64,000 bases of DNA from positions 53,351,441 to 53,415,440 of the forward strand of contig NC_053143.1 in the NCBI RefSeq assembly GCF_016808335.1, read 5' to 3'. Positions 32,525 through 44,054 of this stretch are shown one piece after another (the first letter of the stretch is position 1; each line of letters starts with the position of its first letter). The position numbers and the translations under genes are program-made. The notes beneath the pieces are model-generated. The model was not told the DNA's origin. It saw only the letters and a program-made list of their open reading frames with translations, and made no database searches. This DNA comes from Panicum virgatum. Lineage: Eukaryota > Streptophyta > Magnoliopsida > Poales > Poaceae.

Positions 32525-32730
32525 GCCCCTTTTGTCCTGGGTGGTAGATCCACCTGGGACTAAAGGTGGGCCGCGGGCTGGGAATTTTCCCGGCCCGCCC
32601 AAAAATATCTTTTGTCCCGGGTGGAGCCACGACCCGGGACAAAAGGCCCTTTTTTCACGGGTGGTGGATTCACCCGGGACAAAAGGGGGGGCCTTTTGTC
32701 CCGGGTGAAGCCACCACCCGGGACAAAAGG
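32525..32730. repeat. Internal array of four TTTTGTCCCGGG hairpins before the second gene
   Basis: Four inverted-repeat units occur: 32525-32567 (TTTTGTCCTGGGTGG ... CCACCTGGGACTAAA), 32608-32645, 32646-32688 and 32690-32730 (CCTTTTGTCCCGGGTG ... CACCCGGGACAAAAGG). They match the sub-terminal hairpins at the CACTA 5' end but lie in the middle of the element, just upstream of a CTATATCTCC TATA-like motif at about 32740. Confidence 0.85.
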
Positions 32731-32739
32731 CCCCCACCC

Positions 32740-33270
32740 CTATATCTCCCTTCTTCCTCCCCCTTCCCCAACACTTGGTGCTTTTCTTGATCTGCGTCGC
32801 GCCGTCGTCGTCCCCTGCTCCCACCGCACCTCCTGCTCGCCGCCGCCGCCGTCCCCGAGCGCCGCCGACCTCCGCCGCCCGAGCTCCGCCGCCCCATCGC
32901 GCCGTCGGTGCCGAGCTCCGCCGTCCCCGAGCGCCGTCGACGTCCCCCGTCGTCGTCCCCTACGAGCGCCGCACGCCCGAGCTCGATCTACCGCCCGAGT
33001 GCCGTCGGGCCGCCTCCATGCCGCCGTTCCGCCCCTTTGGAGTCGTTGGTGAGGTTCGCTGCCGTGTCCTCCACCCTGTGCGTGCCTCGCCTGGCCCGCT
33101 CCGGCACCGCCTCCGTCGCGCCGGCCGTCGTGTGCCTCGACGTCGCCGCCCCCGCCCCAGCGCGCCGCCGCCTCGCCGCTACAATAGCCCGCCGGCACGC
33201 CTCTACGCCGACGCCGCGCCGTCGTCCTTGTCCCCGACGTGGTATGGGCCGGCCGCCGGCCAATTCTTTT
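32740..33270 (+). other. GC-rich leader of the CACTA second gene
   Basis: This block is CCGCCG/CGTCGTC-rich and open in many frames, with no domain. It follows the hairpin array and TATA-like motif and precedes the AT-rich introns of the second gene, so it is probably a 5' UTR exon. The abrupt GC change could also mean captured host sequence. Confidence 0.4.
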
Positions 33271-33379
33271 TTTCTTTTACTATAGAATTATATATATATT
33301 ATTTGTTTCTATTAGTAAATATTAACTACAATTTAATTATAGAGATATTTTTGTTGAATTTAATAAAGGTATAAGGTTT

Positions 33380-33910
33380 CCATTATTTGATATTATCTAG
33401 AATTTAGTTATTAGATATAGTGAGAATTATGGAGAATTTAGAGAGAAATAGAGAAGGAAATGCTTTTAGTTATTTAAATAGAGAGTGTATAATGTATTAG
33501 AGAATTAGAGAGTGTATAATGTATTTATTATTTAATTATATCATTCAAAGACTTTAATTATCTTGTATTCATTATTTACATATGTCATTCATAGACTTTA
33601 ATTTATCATGTCTTTATTATTTAATTATGTCATTCAAAGACTTTAATTACATGTATTCTTTATTCTTAATTGAAAGGTGTCATTTATATTACTTCTTTAT
33701 ATTCACCGACGCTCTCTCCTTCTCACCGACGCTCGCTCACTCACTCACTCACATACACACACACTCACTCACTCGGTCGCTCACTCGTTCAATACTCAAA
33801 CCGTTACCGAACGTAGTCCCCTTCTCGTTACCGCTTGGAAATGGTTAGAGTATTTGCCATCTAAACGTCCATGTAAACGTAGTCCGATCCAAACGTAGTC
33901 CCCTTCTCGA
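33380..33910. repeat. AT-rich short tandem repeats and a CTCACTCA microsatellite
   Basis: TCATTCAAAGACTTTAATTA-like units occur three times between 33540 and 33655, AGAGAGTGTATAATGTAT twice near 33480-33525, a CACTCACTCA tract at 33730-33790, and ACGTAGTCCCCTTCTCG twice at 33810-33910. All lie in the presumed intron/leader of the second CACTA gene. Confidence 0.7.
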
Positions 33911-34365
33911 CCTCGTCCATGTAAACAAATTTTGATCCAATCCTCGCAAATATGTACATTTTTTAGAGAATTTTTAAGGGTTTTATTTGTATTCATATTT
34001 TAGTTACGATAGACCCGCGACACACAGACGCGGAAGACGAACATTTCCTGTTGAATATGATTGGCGAAGGTCATGGAGATGTCCCTGAACAAGCTGATGA
34101 TGGCAGCAATACCGACATATATTTGAATATGTCCAGTGATGGAATTGAGCCACCATCTATTCAGGATGACGCTGCTGGTGAACAAAGTGCTAATGTACAT
34201 ATCACAACTATACTTATTTGTAGTGAAAATCATATTTTCATCTGAATCTATATGAATACTATGAACATTTTTTTATAGCCATCTGGATCATCGTCGCAGC
34301 AGAAAAAGACGAAGCGAGGCCCGACAAAAAAACTAGAAGGGCGGTTCATTATAACGGAAGTTGGT

Positions 34366-37300
34366 TGTAACACCCGGTTTATAAAAGAACATAAACCGAG
34401 CAATCATATACGTGCCAGGATCAAGTCACACGTATATACAACAGAATGAACAGTATATCATAGCACATATCACGTAAAAAGATATAATAAAGTGAATACG
34501 AATGTTATTTATTACATTAATGACAAAGATGTCTGATACAGCGGAAGCGAAGTACAAATACGATAAAAGAACTCTTCGAAGCTGAGCAGGGCGCCACAGG
34601 GACGTCGACTGGGAGACGAACGCCTAGAAGTCCTCGTAGTCCTGGTAGCGCTGAGCGAACTCCCTCGTGTCGGCAGGAACTGAGCAGCAGTAGCGTAGCC
34701 AAGAGGAAAAAAGTAGAGAAGAGGCAAGAGTGAGTACACAACTTGTACTCAACAAGTATAACACAAACTATGAGGCTCTAAGGTTGGCTGACTCAACTGC
34801 ATTAACTTTTAAGTGTTGGCAAAATTTTATTAAAGCTATTTACTACGAGTTGATGAATTACCATTAACCCAGTTACATAGTAATTAATCAGAATTAATCA
34901 TGTTACTACTGAGAACCAAACCAAAACCAAGCCACCAAGGTAACCCCGAGAGGCACCTCCCTCGTCGGAAGGAGATAACCCCACTAATCAAAAGGAGGAT
35001 CTGGGCCGCTCATAACCGTGAGCACGGCTAGTATACCAGTTTTACACTCTGCAAAGGTTGCACATCTTTACCCACAAGTCGTGAGCTACGCTAGAGGTTC
35101 ATCACACTTCCTTAGGTGAGATGACTAGCGACCCACTACGAGGCCGTTACAAAGAATCTCGTTGGTAAGGCGTAACCGCGAGAGTTAGGTCAGCGATGAT
35201 GGGGCCCACCTCATGGGGGAACAAGCACAGGTACGCAAACCAAGCACAGACCAGCCGGAGGAGCAGGGACCATTGAAGCTTACTACTCTTGCCCCGCAGG
35301 TAAGTTACTCCAAACCAAAAAGACCTAATTAGTAAGCCAAGTCTATCCCATTCTAGCCTTGTGGTAGCGCTGTTGTCCCAGGTTGTCGCTCTATGAACCG
35401 GTCCTTATGGAGAGTGGCCAACCAAGCACTAAGCACCGTGCTGGCCCCCTAAACCATGTTTCTACAAAAACCATATTTTAACGAGACGTGAGCCACTCAT
35501 CCACACAGAGGGCCACTCTCAGAATTAAGTTCAAGTAAACCATTAATCAATTTAATTAAAAAGGACCAGAATGTGTTATAGCGCGGCACCTAGCACAACT
35601 ATACAAAATGCAACCCAAAGGTATATATAAAGGATATAAAGTGGCTAGGAGAGTCCTTATAGGCATACAGTATTAAATGCAGTATGAAATTGTATTTAAA
35701 GATGATAGGTTGTTTATGTTATACTTGCCTTCCTCGTACTGCTCCTGCTGCTGCTCAAAGTGCTCGGAAGACGGCTGCTCCTGGTACTGGTACTGGGGCT
35801 CCTCAGATGGATCAACGTCTACTCACGAGCACATGGCCAAAACAACGCACAACAATAAGCATACAAACAAACACTAGTAAAAACTAAGAAATAGTACATC
35901 AATACATAAAAACAGCAAGAAAAACTAAGCTAAAACTATTCTACGCATTACAACGATCGCGTGAAAATAAAGAACGCCTAAATCGGAGCTAAAACGCATC
36001 TTCTAGGCTAAAAACAAGGTTCAGGGACTAAACTGCAAGAAAACTAAGGTTCCAGGGGGTTTTTTGCAAAACCGAGGACTAAAATGTAATTAAACCTTAG
36101 ATCTAAGGGCTAGCGTGTAAAACTGCCAAGGATGGACTGCGGGTTCTAATAGGGAAAAGCTGAGGGTTCTATTCGTTAAAAACCGGACCTATCTGGAAAT
36201 ATTTTTGAACGTGACTGGACGGCGGGTTGAATACTCAGAACCCGGGGGGTCTTTAGCAAAAGAGCCGGGCGCTGACCGGTATCCGCTGGTTTGACCTGGG
36301 CTGGATCTATTTTGGGCCTTCCGATGGGGATTGTGCGGCTCAGGGCAGATGGGCGCGCGGGGCGGCGGCACTGGTAGCTGGGGACAGGGCTCCCGCGGCG
36401 GAGCGCGTCGGGGGTTCACCGGAGCTCGCTAAACGAGCGCTACAGAGCTCCGTTTGGGTCGAAGTTTGGCCGTGGAGCACGAGAAAGGCATGCGCAAACC
36501 ACCTGGACAATCAAGGAAGGGGATTAGGGCTTGGGACGTCGTGCGCGGCGGCGGGGCGTTGCTGGGCCATGGCGAGTCTCGCCGGCAACGGTGTTCTGAC
36601 CTCGGACGCGGGCTACAGGCCTATCCTACTAGCATAACAGGTTCAGGGGATATAGTTGATGCTCACCGAGGTGTAGGATGGTCGCGGAAGGCCGAGCAGG
36701 GGGGTTGTCGTCGTAGGCCATCGGCGGCGCACGGCGGAGCTCGAGAGAGGTGCCGCTGCTGGGCGTCTCTGGCCCTCAGATCCCCTCGGTTCGACTCCTG
36801 GGGGTGCTGCGGAGATTCCACGGGGTCAGGGGGGCTCAGGAGTCGCCGGCGGCGAGAAATTGGGTGGCGGACCACTCACCTGTGGGGAGGGCTCCGGGTC
36901 GAAATCCCGGCGCGGCATGGCGCAATCCTCGGAGCTGAGGTCCCAAGGAGGGTCAAGGGGCCTTGGCGAAGCTGCGGCGCGGCTAAAGGTGGTCTGGGGT
37001 GCGGCGGGGCGGCGTGGCCGCAACGGCGCAGAGGATTTAGCGCGGCGGAGCGGGTGGTGGCGGCGGGCTAGGGTTAGGGATGGCGGCGCTGGGGGAGATG
37101 GGATGTAGGGGGGGTCGCGGGGCGCTACTTATAGGGCGGCGGGGAACCTAGGCATGCGTGCCCAGGGAAACCGCCACAATATTCCTGGCGAACTCAACGC
37201 GGGCAGGCGCTGCGGGAGGAAGGGGGTGGCTCTGACGCGCGGGCCTGGCCTGTCAACGAAAGGGGGGACGAGCGCTCTGCGGGCGCGAGGCGAGCGGGAG

Positions 37301-37740
37301 GAGGCAAGCCGCGGCGTGGGCCGTGCGGAGCTGGGCCAAGCGGGAGAGGAGGGGAGGTGAACTGGGCTGAGCGGTAGCGGGCCGAGCTAAGCGGGATGGG
37401 CCGGTTTGCTGGGGAGGGGGCCGTCCTGCGGGCTGAGGTAAGGGCTGGGCCGAGTTTGATTGGCTTTGGGTTTTTGGATTTCTATTTCCCTTTCCTTTTC
37501 CAAAACTAAACAAAATCTATTTGAATTCAAACAAAGTTCGAATTCAACAACCTTAGACACACAAGCAGAAATAAATGCTTCAGCATGAATGCAACATTAA
37601 AAGTAGACCTATGACAAAATTTTAATTACTTGAGAACCAAAATTAGATTTTATGTCATCTAAGCACAATAAACCTTAGAAAATTAAATAAATCCAATTAA
37701 ATTTATTGATAAATGCTGGAATTTAAATTAGGGTGTTACA
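34366..37740 (-). mobile_element. 3,375-bp solo LTR in the CACTA second gene
   Basis: It has TGTAACACCC at its left end and GGGTGTTACA at its right end, with an exact 5-bp duplication TTGGT at 34361-34365 and 37741-37745. The minus-strand reading starts TGTAACACCCTAATTTAAAT and has a TATA motif near 37130, so it lies in reverse. Size and termini fit the Del/Tekay chromovirus-type Gypsy LTRs of grasses (inference). Excision of the LTR plus one duplication copy would leave the host reading frame in phase, confirming insertion into a coding exon. Open frames inside it (for example 36454-37071) are GC-rich chance ORFs. Confidence 0.9.
37120..37140 (-). promoter_or_regulatory. TATA box of the reverse-oriented solo LTR
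   Basis: On the minus strand the sequence reads CCCTATAAGTAGCGCC within a GC-rich block. The predicted transcript runs leftward toward the LTR end at 34366. Confidence 0.55.
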
Positions 37741-39651
37741 TTGGTCCAGATGGCGAACCGATCGCTCCAGAAGCTGCCGCCAAAAAATTCATAAGACAAT
37801 ACGGATGTATTGTCAAGGACCACATCCCGATCAGCTTCAGGCTCTGGAAAGCTTCCAATCCAAGCGAGGAACGGGATGCGGTACCCGAAAGAGAAAAAGA
37901 ATAGTGCTGGCGGGTGCTTAAGAAAAACTTCATGGTTCCAGCTGAATCCAAAGAGATATGCAAGCGCTGGACCCTGAGTAAGATGAACGAACAGCTGCAA
38001 TCATTCAAGAAAATTTTGACGAAGAAATATATCAAGACCGCGACCACACCCGTATTTACCGGCGAGCTCGAAAAGCTCAGGGGTCACTGGGATGCATTTG
38101 TGGAATACAAGTCTTCAGAGCTTGGGCTTCAGAAGGTGCAGAAGGCCAAAGACAATGCCTCGAAGAAAGTGTACCATCAAACTCTAGGCCAAGGAGGCTA
38201 CAAGCTCGCAATACCCAAATGGGAGAAGATGGAGCAGGATCTGCTTGACAGAGGCATCCAACCTGCGACCATGAACTGGCCTGAAAGGTCAAGGACCTGG
38301 TTTTATGGTCACGGGGGAAGCTTGGACCCATTGACTGGTGACTGCATCTATGGGCCAAACATCCAGCGAGCAGCCCATAGACTACAGGAGGCCATACAAG
38401 CAGTGGTCGAGGGAACATTCCAGCCGGATAGAGAGAGGGATGAGATGACTTACGCCCTTGGGAATCCAGAGCATCCGGGCCGCACAAGAGGTAAAGGCGT
38501 GGTTCCATGGAAGTATGGGTTCAGGGATTACATTAAATCATATAGAAGCCGGCAAAGAAGAAAGAATGATGAGCGGGAGCACTTGCGAAGGCTAGAGGAA
38601 TGGCTCATGTCACACGATCAAAGACTGGAGGAAGAGGTTCAATGCCAAGTGGCCATAGCAATGAGCCAGCAACAGCAAGCGCAAACGGTGCCTCTAGAGC
38701 CTAATGTCGCAGCCAATCATCTGTCTCAGCGGAAAAGCAGCTGCGCTTCCACAGACGTCGCCATCACCGAGCCAGCGAGGATCCAGGCCGCAGTTGAAGC
38801 GACGGCCCCGCAGCGATTTCTAGTGGATGAGATCACCCAACAGACACCTTGTGACCTGCAGACTGCCGTTAAGAACTTAATGTTCACTGTTGCGTACGGT
38901 ACCGCCATGCCAACCCAACCAGGCGACGTGTACCACGGGCAGCAAATTCCGCCAGGATACACAAGAGTTGGCATGGAGCAGGTGTGCCAGGGTTGGGAGA
39001 TGCTCGAGCTTGATATTCCTGGAGGCGATGGGGAGAGGACACTAGCAGAAGCCATTCATGGCTACATCCTATGGGATAAGCGCTACATTATCCTAAAGTC
39101 GGATGATCAAACACCAAGACCGACATCTCAGCATGCCTCTCCAAGGCCGACATCTCCGCAAAACTCCCCAAGGGCAGCACTATCTTGGCAAGGTTCACCG
39201 GCACATTCTCCATCACCATCATCACATGCACCGATGAACACTCAAGCATCACCGTCGCCTCCATGGTCACCCCCTCCGCCGCCGGCAAAGAAGCAAAAAC
39301 GGCCGCCAGCAAAGAAGGTAGCTGCACCGGCTAAGGAGCCTCCAAAGAAGAAGGAAAAGGAGAAGAAAACCAAGGAGGCTCCTATTAAACCCTAGGACAT
39401 AGCCTTGAAGAATGCAATCGGATAACTCAAGAAAGAGTTAAAGAGCACTTCAAGCCGAAGCCGAAGCCGGAGCCCGAGAAAGTGATAAATCCAATAGATT
39501 TGAAATTTTTTAAGGGAATGTGCGAAGCAAATAAGAGAAAATTCATTCCGAGAGACCCCCCCTTCAGACTACAAATGCACAATTATCAAAACTACTGAGA
39601 AAAAGAAGAGACAATCAAAGTCGTCGTCGTCCGACGTTCCACAGCTCGGAG

Positions 39652-41124
39652 TGTAGCGAAAATGGCCTCTCATGCCATATTTCAATATAATGTTTTGGCG
39701 ATTGATGACACACGCAACACTTGAACTAATGTGTTTGCTTAGATGATATACTCAGGCTTTTAGGTTCAAGGGATGACAAAGAGAAGAGAGGCGAAGCTAG
39801 GCCCGAAGGGCCGCCCCTACGGTGCATTGACTTGAGCACGTCTGGGAAGTTTTAGTATCACCGGTTAAACCGACGTAAGGCAAAATATACCCATCGGTGC
39901 AATGACAGAGATGTCCTGCGGGCTAGGGTTTGGCACCGGATGAACCGACGATAGGAAGTTTGAATACGTCGGTGCAATGGCAGAAGCAGACCAAGAAAAA
40001 TGCATACATCGGATGAACCGATGATGCACCGGTTAATGGCGTCGGTGCAGTTGTCCAGAGAGTTTGTTTTTCAAGGATCAGAGGACAGTTGCACTCACCG
40101 GTTAAACCGACGCTAACATTACATACACCGGTCGATTGCGTCGGTTGATTGCCCATACACGTAACGGCTAGTTTTCAGTGGGCAGTTTAGTATCACCGGT
40201 TAAACCGACGATGGCGATTTGGGGAGCATCGGATTAACCGGTGTTAAGCACATTTCTGGCAGCTTTTCTCCAAACGGCTATATTTGCTTGTGCTGCCTAT
40301 ATATACCCCCAAGACCGCACCATTTGAGGGTGCTGGAGTTCAAAGAAGTATACTAGAGCTAAAGATCATCTCCAACCACCATAGAGCTTCATTGTACATC
40401 ATATAGGCTTAAGCACACTTGTTAGAGTGCTTAGTGCTTGATTAGGGATTAGTTCTTGCGAGAGCTCCCTTGAGAGAAGTCTTGCTGCGGCAAGCAAACA
40501 CTTGTACTCGTCGTGTGACCCTCCGACTTGGTGTGGAGTGGCAACGACACTTTGTGCGGGGAAGGAGGCCCCTACTTGGTGTTAAAGCTCCAAGATAGTG
40601 AAGACGGTGCCGTGGTGACGCTTCGAGATAGACGGTGGCGGTGACCTCGTCTTTGTGACTTGGTGTCACTTAGCCTTTGCTTGTCGGGAGCCTTGGAGGC
40701 ATGGCAAGACGGTGATCAAGCGAAGAGACTCGGTATCACACTTGTTCTTTGTGAGCAAGTGGCCGTGGACGTAGGGAGGGACTTTGGTGTCCTAACCGAA
40801 CCACGTTAAATCGTGTGTCTTGGTGTCTTCACGGGAGTTTGCATATCCTCTCCCTTACCGCTTTACTTACCGCTTTACGTTTCCGCATTTACTCTTTCTT
40901 GCTTACCTTTACTTTCCTAGTTAGTTTGATTAGGATTGACTATAGGTTGCAAGTCTTTTGGGGTAAGTAGAGGGTAGCATAGATAAACCTTAGTCATAAC
41001 TAGCATGTGTAGGACGTGTTAGGTTTATCTTATGCAATTAGATTGAGCCCTAGGATAGAAAAACGATTAGCGACCCTATTCACCCCCTCCCCCTCTAGGG
41101 TCGGACACCCCGGTGATCCTTACA
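39652..41124 (+). mobile_element. Second solo LTR, Copia SIRE/Maximus type
   Basis: The 1,473-bp unit starts TGTAGCGAAAATGGCC and ends GATCCTTACA, with an exact 5-bp duplication CGGAG at 39647-39651 and 41125-41129. The end (CCTATTCACCCCCTCCCCCT, then GATCCTTACA) resembles that of the solo LTR at 2951-4612, and the middle carries its own palindrome array and a TATATATA box at 40298-40305. No internal region is present. Confidence 0.9.
39855..40245. repeat. Array of ACCGGTTAAACCGACG-type palindromic motifs
   Basis: About eight copies or near copies of ACCGGTTAAACCGACG / ATCGGTGCAATG / GGATGAACCGACG and their inverses are spread over 390 bp. The array ends about 50 bp before the TATA box. It has the same position as the GCGGAC array in the other solo LTR, with a different sequence. 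Confidence 0.8.
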
Positions 41125-41196
41125 CGGAGCCCAAAAGAAACAATCAATAGAGCCTCTCGTAGTGGGACAGATGACGCAAGAACAAGACTTTGTTAC

Positions 41197-42593
41197 ATTT
41201 TATCCCCTGTTTAACTTTGATAATGGCATGAATTTAATATCAAAATCACTAACCATCCTAACATCGGCGCAATTATTGGTCGTTTTCGCGTTTGCACATA
41301 TATTTTGGCGGTACTTCGTTTTTGCAGGTTTTTGACCAATTTTGGAGCATGAAATGACGAGGCCACGATCACGCGATGACACGAAGAAAGACGAAGGCCA
41401 AAGCCCGAACAAAGGACTGAAGGCCATGATGATTAGAGGCCCGTTCTTGCACATCCACCCTCCAATGAAGCCCAAAGGACAAAGCCCACAAGATAAGATC
41501 AAGATACTTCGGGGCTAAGTAAAGAAAAGAGAGATTTAAGGAAGGATTTTCCATCCTATCCTTTTCCTCGAAGAAATCTCGAAGATCACGACGTCTAATG
41601 GGGTGCAATCATGAAAGGCATAAACTCTAGAAGACTCCAGGAGACTTGGGGATAAAGGAGGACACGAGGCGGCGAAGAAATGGGCTAGGCCGGCCGGTCT
41701 GGGTCCATTGGGCCGGCCGGCCCAGCCCCTTTTTGTGGCGGTTCGGCCTCTCCTTTGACCTAGGGTTTCCTGAGGCTATTTAAAGACCCCTCTCTAAGGT
41801 TCACGGAAGAGATCAATTCGGGAGACGACGCCAAGGAGCAGAGAAGATAGAGGGACACCTCTCGGAGAGCCGAGGGTCGTGCTAGTTGTCTAGGGTTTGC
41901 CCTAGCTGACATGGGAACTTTGCAAGGAAGACCACGTCGGAGTTCTGAAGCTAGGATCATCAAGATCAAGGTAGGGCCCCGGTTGTGATCTTGTGATGTA
42001 CAATCATTCATGGTGAAGTTATTTGTGATTCCGAATGATTAGCGACCATGTTCTCTCTTTCGATTTCGTTCTTTTCTTTGGGTTTGCTTCATCCTAGATC
42101 TATTATCGAGATAGATCGCTTAGCATGATCTTGTAGTCATGGTGGCTAGAGGTTTATGGCAGAACTACCAAAGGGGGTTCGACTTGCTTCAGGGTACTTT
42201 CGTCCAAAGGGGGGCGTCGTGACAGGGCATTGCCACTGAGTAGGTGGGGTATTGAGGGATCGGATTGGAGATTTTGAGTTTAAAGATTCTTTTCATTGAG
42301 ATTCACATCTATCTTACTTCACTACATCTAGCTGGAACTACAACATATGCATGATCTAGGTGATCTAGATTGGTTATCTCTAACTTTCTCTTGCTACCTT
42401 TGGTGTTTGTCGTTTTTAGTAGATTAGAATCATTTTTCACCATCTCAACACAAAGGAATCTCTATGCTAGTAGATTGTTTCTTGTATCTTTGGTTCCGTG
42501 GATTGATAAACCTTGGGGGAATACTCTAAGGAAAAAGCTACATGAACCGTGCACTTGTGGTATACAAATCGGGGGCTCTAAGGAGCGTCAACA
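41197..42593 (+). mobile_element. Type-A 5' LTR, truncated at its start
   Basis: It begins at ATTTTATCCCCTG, which is base 23 of the 3' LTR; the first 22 bases (TGTTGGCGCTCCTTAAGT...) are missing. It ends TAAGGAGCGTCAACA. A TATA-like CTATTTAAAG is at 41776-41785, and the paired palindromes are at 41687-41723. Confidence 0.9.
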
Positions 42594-42851
42594 AGCTTTT
42601 CTGGCGCCGTTGCCGGGGAACCATCGATTTAAGATCTAATCTTACTTGCATTCGTAAATATTTCTTTTTCTTGATTTTTTTTGAACTTTTTAGATCTCTT
42701 ATTTTTCTGAGCTAACTAAAAAAATGGATCTATTCCACGAAAATCAATCTAATCTAGAGTTTGCTTTATTTTTCTTTTATGTTTTAGATCTTGTATATTC
42801 ATCTTTTAGATCTCGTATATATTTTTCTTTTTCACTAACCCCTAACAGGAG
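42594..42851 (+). promoter_or_regulatory. Type-A primer-binding site and leader
   Basis: TGGCGCCGTTGCCGGGGA lies at 42602-42619, eight bases after the LTR end, and is an exact match to the Athila-style tRNA-Asp primer site. The rest to the gag ATG at 42852 is AT-rich leader with repeated TTTTAGATCT words. Confidence 0.8.
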
Positions 42852-44054
42852 ATGGACGGGAGCCTCTCCAACAAATCCGAAAATTTTGTGGATGATCCAG
42901 AAAAAATTTACAGGCAAAGGAGACGAGAAGCACGATCAAGGAAGCCGGAACTAGTAGATCCAAAAGTCGAAGCCGACGGTTCATCATCTTCACCTCAAGT
43001 AACTCCACCAACAAGTCCAAAGGAGGCACCACTTCACCAAGGGATGGCGCTATCGGAGCAGGAGCGTACGATCGGAGAGCTATGCACTCCGGACGTTCGG
43101 GACTTGCCGATCCAAAATCTCGACAACATCGGAGTTCCGTTCGAGATCAAGACTTCAATCATAAGGATGGTGCAAAGCTCGCCCTTCACTGGAAAAGAAG
43201 ACGCTAATCTACATCTTCAAGCATTCCTCCAACTATGCCGCACCTTCGACATACAAGGGATGACTCAAGATCAAATAAGAGCGAGGCTCTTTCCGTTCTC
43301 TCAACTTGGGAGAGCGTCGCAATGGTTTCATTCTCTACCACCGTGCACGGTGCAAAATTGGGAGTCCTTGATGAAAGAGTTCATGACGGAGTTCTACTTG
43401 TCGGGCAAGACCCAGATTCTGCGCAACAAGATTGCAACATTCGCGCAAGCCCCGACGGAGACTATTGCGGAAGCCTATGAGCGCTTCAACGACTACATCC
43501 GCGCCGTACCTCATCACAAGTTCTCAAGGGAGGATGTGGTGCAGAAGTTCTATCAAGGCCTCACTACTGCATCAAGGGGGGTCATTGACGCATCGGCCGG
43601 AGGTTCTATCATTGAGCTCACGCCTACTCAAGTTTTCAAGCTATTCAAGAAGGTGGCAGACAATGACGCATGGGCATCATCGGGGCGCCTACAATCACTC
43701 CAAGACGTGGGCGCCGCGAAGAGTGTATTGCAAGTGGAACGTGAAGAAGTGCTAGAAGGGAAGATCGACTCGCTCATGAGAAGGTTGGAGAAGATGGAAG
43801 TGGAAAAGAGAGAAGCCCAAGCTATTGATTTGAAGGCGGCCGAAGCAAGGTCTACATGTGAAGAATGTGGAGAGTACGGCCATGTCCAAAAGAATTGCCC
43901 GGAGGAAGCCAAGATGCTCGACTACATGAAGAAGGGAGAATGGATTCCGCCACCAAAATTCCGCTACGGGCAAGGTAGACCCCAATTTAATGCAAGCTCT
44001 TCCATTCAAAACTCGGTGCCTCTTCGTATACAATTGAAGGAGTTCATGGAGTAG
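42852..44054 (+). pseudogene. Gag of the type-A Athila-like element
   Basis: A 400-codon frame encodes a retrotransposon capsid: an acidic/polar N-terminus, then a gag core with IRMVQSSPFTGKEDANLHLQ, RLFPFSQLGRASQWFHSLPP and FMTEFYLSGKTQILRNKIAT, a helical region, and a zinc knuckle C-x2-C-x4-H-x4-C at residues 336-349 (CEECGEYGHVQKNC). The product would package element RNA. The frame stops with TAG at 44052-44054 (FME-stop), but the same frame continues for about 105 codons with Athila-like sequence (KINKDTITKFKAMDKILESI), so the stop interrupts a longer gag-PR frame. Gag is the best-preserved coding part of this element. Confidence 0.9.

Larger units (their letters stand above)
26783..41196 (+). 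mobile_element. CACTA (En/Spm-like) transposon, 3' end deleted, carrying two solo LTRs
   Basis: The 5' terminus is CACTACTACAGAATAGGC, followed by sub-terminal TTTTGTCCCGG hairpins. Inside are a decayed tnp2-type transposase (28555-31904) and a decayed second gene (34004 onward), in the order usual for grass CACTA elements. Removing the two solo LTRs (4.8 kb) leaves about 9.6 kb. The 3' inverted terminus (TGTAGTAGTG) is absent: at 41196 the second gene runs directly into a truncated LTR. The element inserted in a type-B LTR; the left 3-bp flank is CCT, but no right flank remains to test it. Confidence 0.88.
34004..41196 (+). pseudogene. CACTA second gene (TNP1/Transposase_24-like), interrupted by two solo LTRs
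   Basis: An exon from about 34004-34013 to 34194, an intron 34195-34278 (GTACAT...TTATAG), and an exon from 34279 are in phase. The exon is split at 34365 by the first solo LTR and resumes at 37746 in the same phase. From 37713 to 39395 there is a single in-frame stop, TAG at 37902-37904; beyond it the ORF 37914-39395 encodes the conserved core: GGYKLAIPKWEKMEQDL, WPERSRTWFYGHGG, ALGNPEHPGRTRG, then a Gln/Glu-rich linker, a C-terminal domain with MLELDIPGGDG, and a Pro/Ser/Lys-rich tail. After 39395 several stops follow, and a last stretch (AQKKQSIEPLVVGQMTQEQD across the second solo LTR) ends at the deletion at 41196. Role in the family: binding sub-terminal repeats. Non-functional here. Confidence 0.88.

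Noticed and set aside
32775..33374. 199-codon ORF rich in Pro/Arg/Ala
   Set aside because: GC-rich leader of the CACTA second gene, open in both strands and several frames; no motif.
36780..36810. tRNA-like B-box GGTTCGACTCC near 36788
   Set aside because: No A-box at the right distance and no cloverleaf can be folded from the flanks; it lies in a GC-rich LTR region, so a chance match.
36454..37071. 205-codon GC-rich ORF
   Set aside because: It is inside the solo LTR on the strand opposite to its promoter, open in several frames, Arg/Gly-rich and without a domain; judged a compositional ORF.
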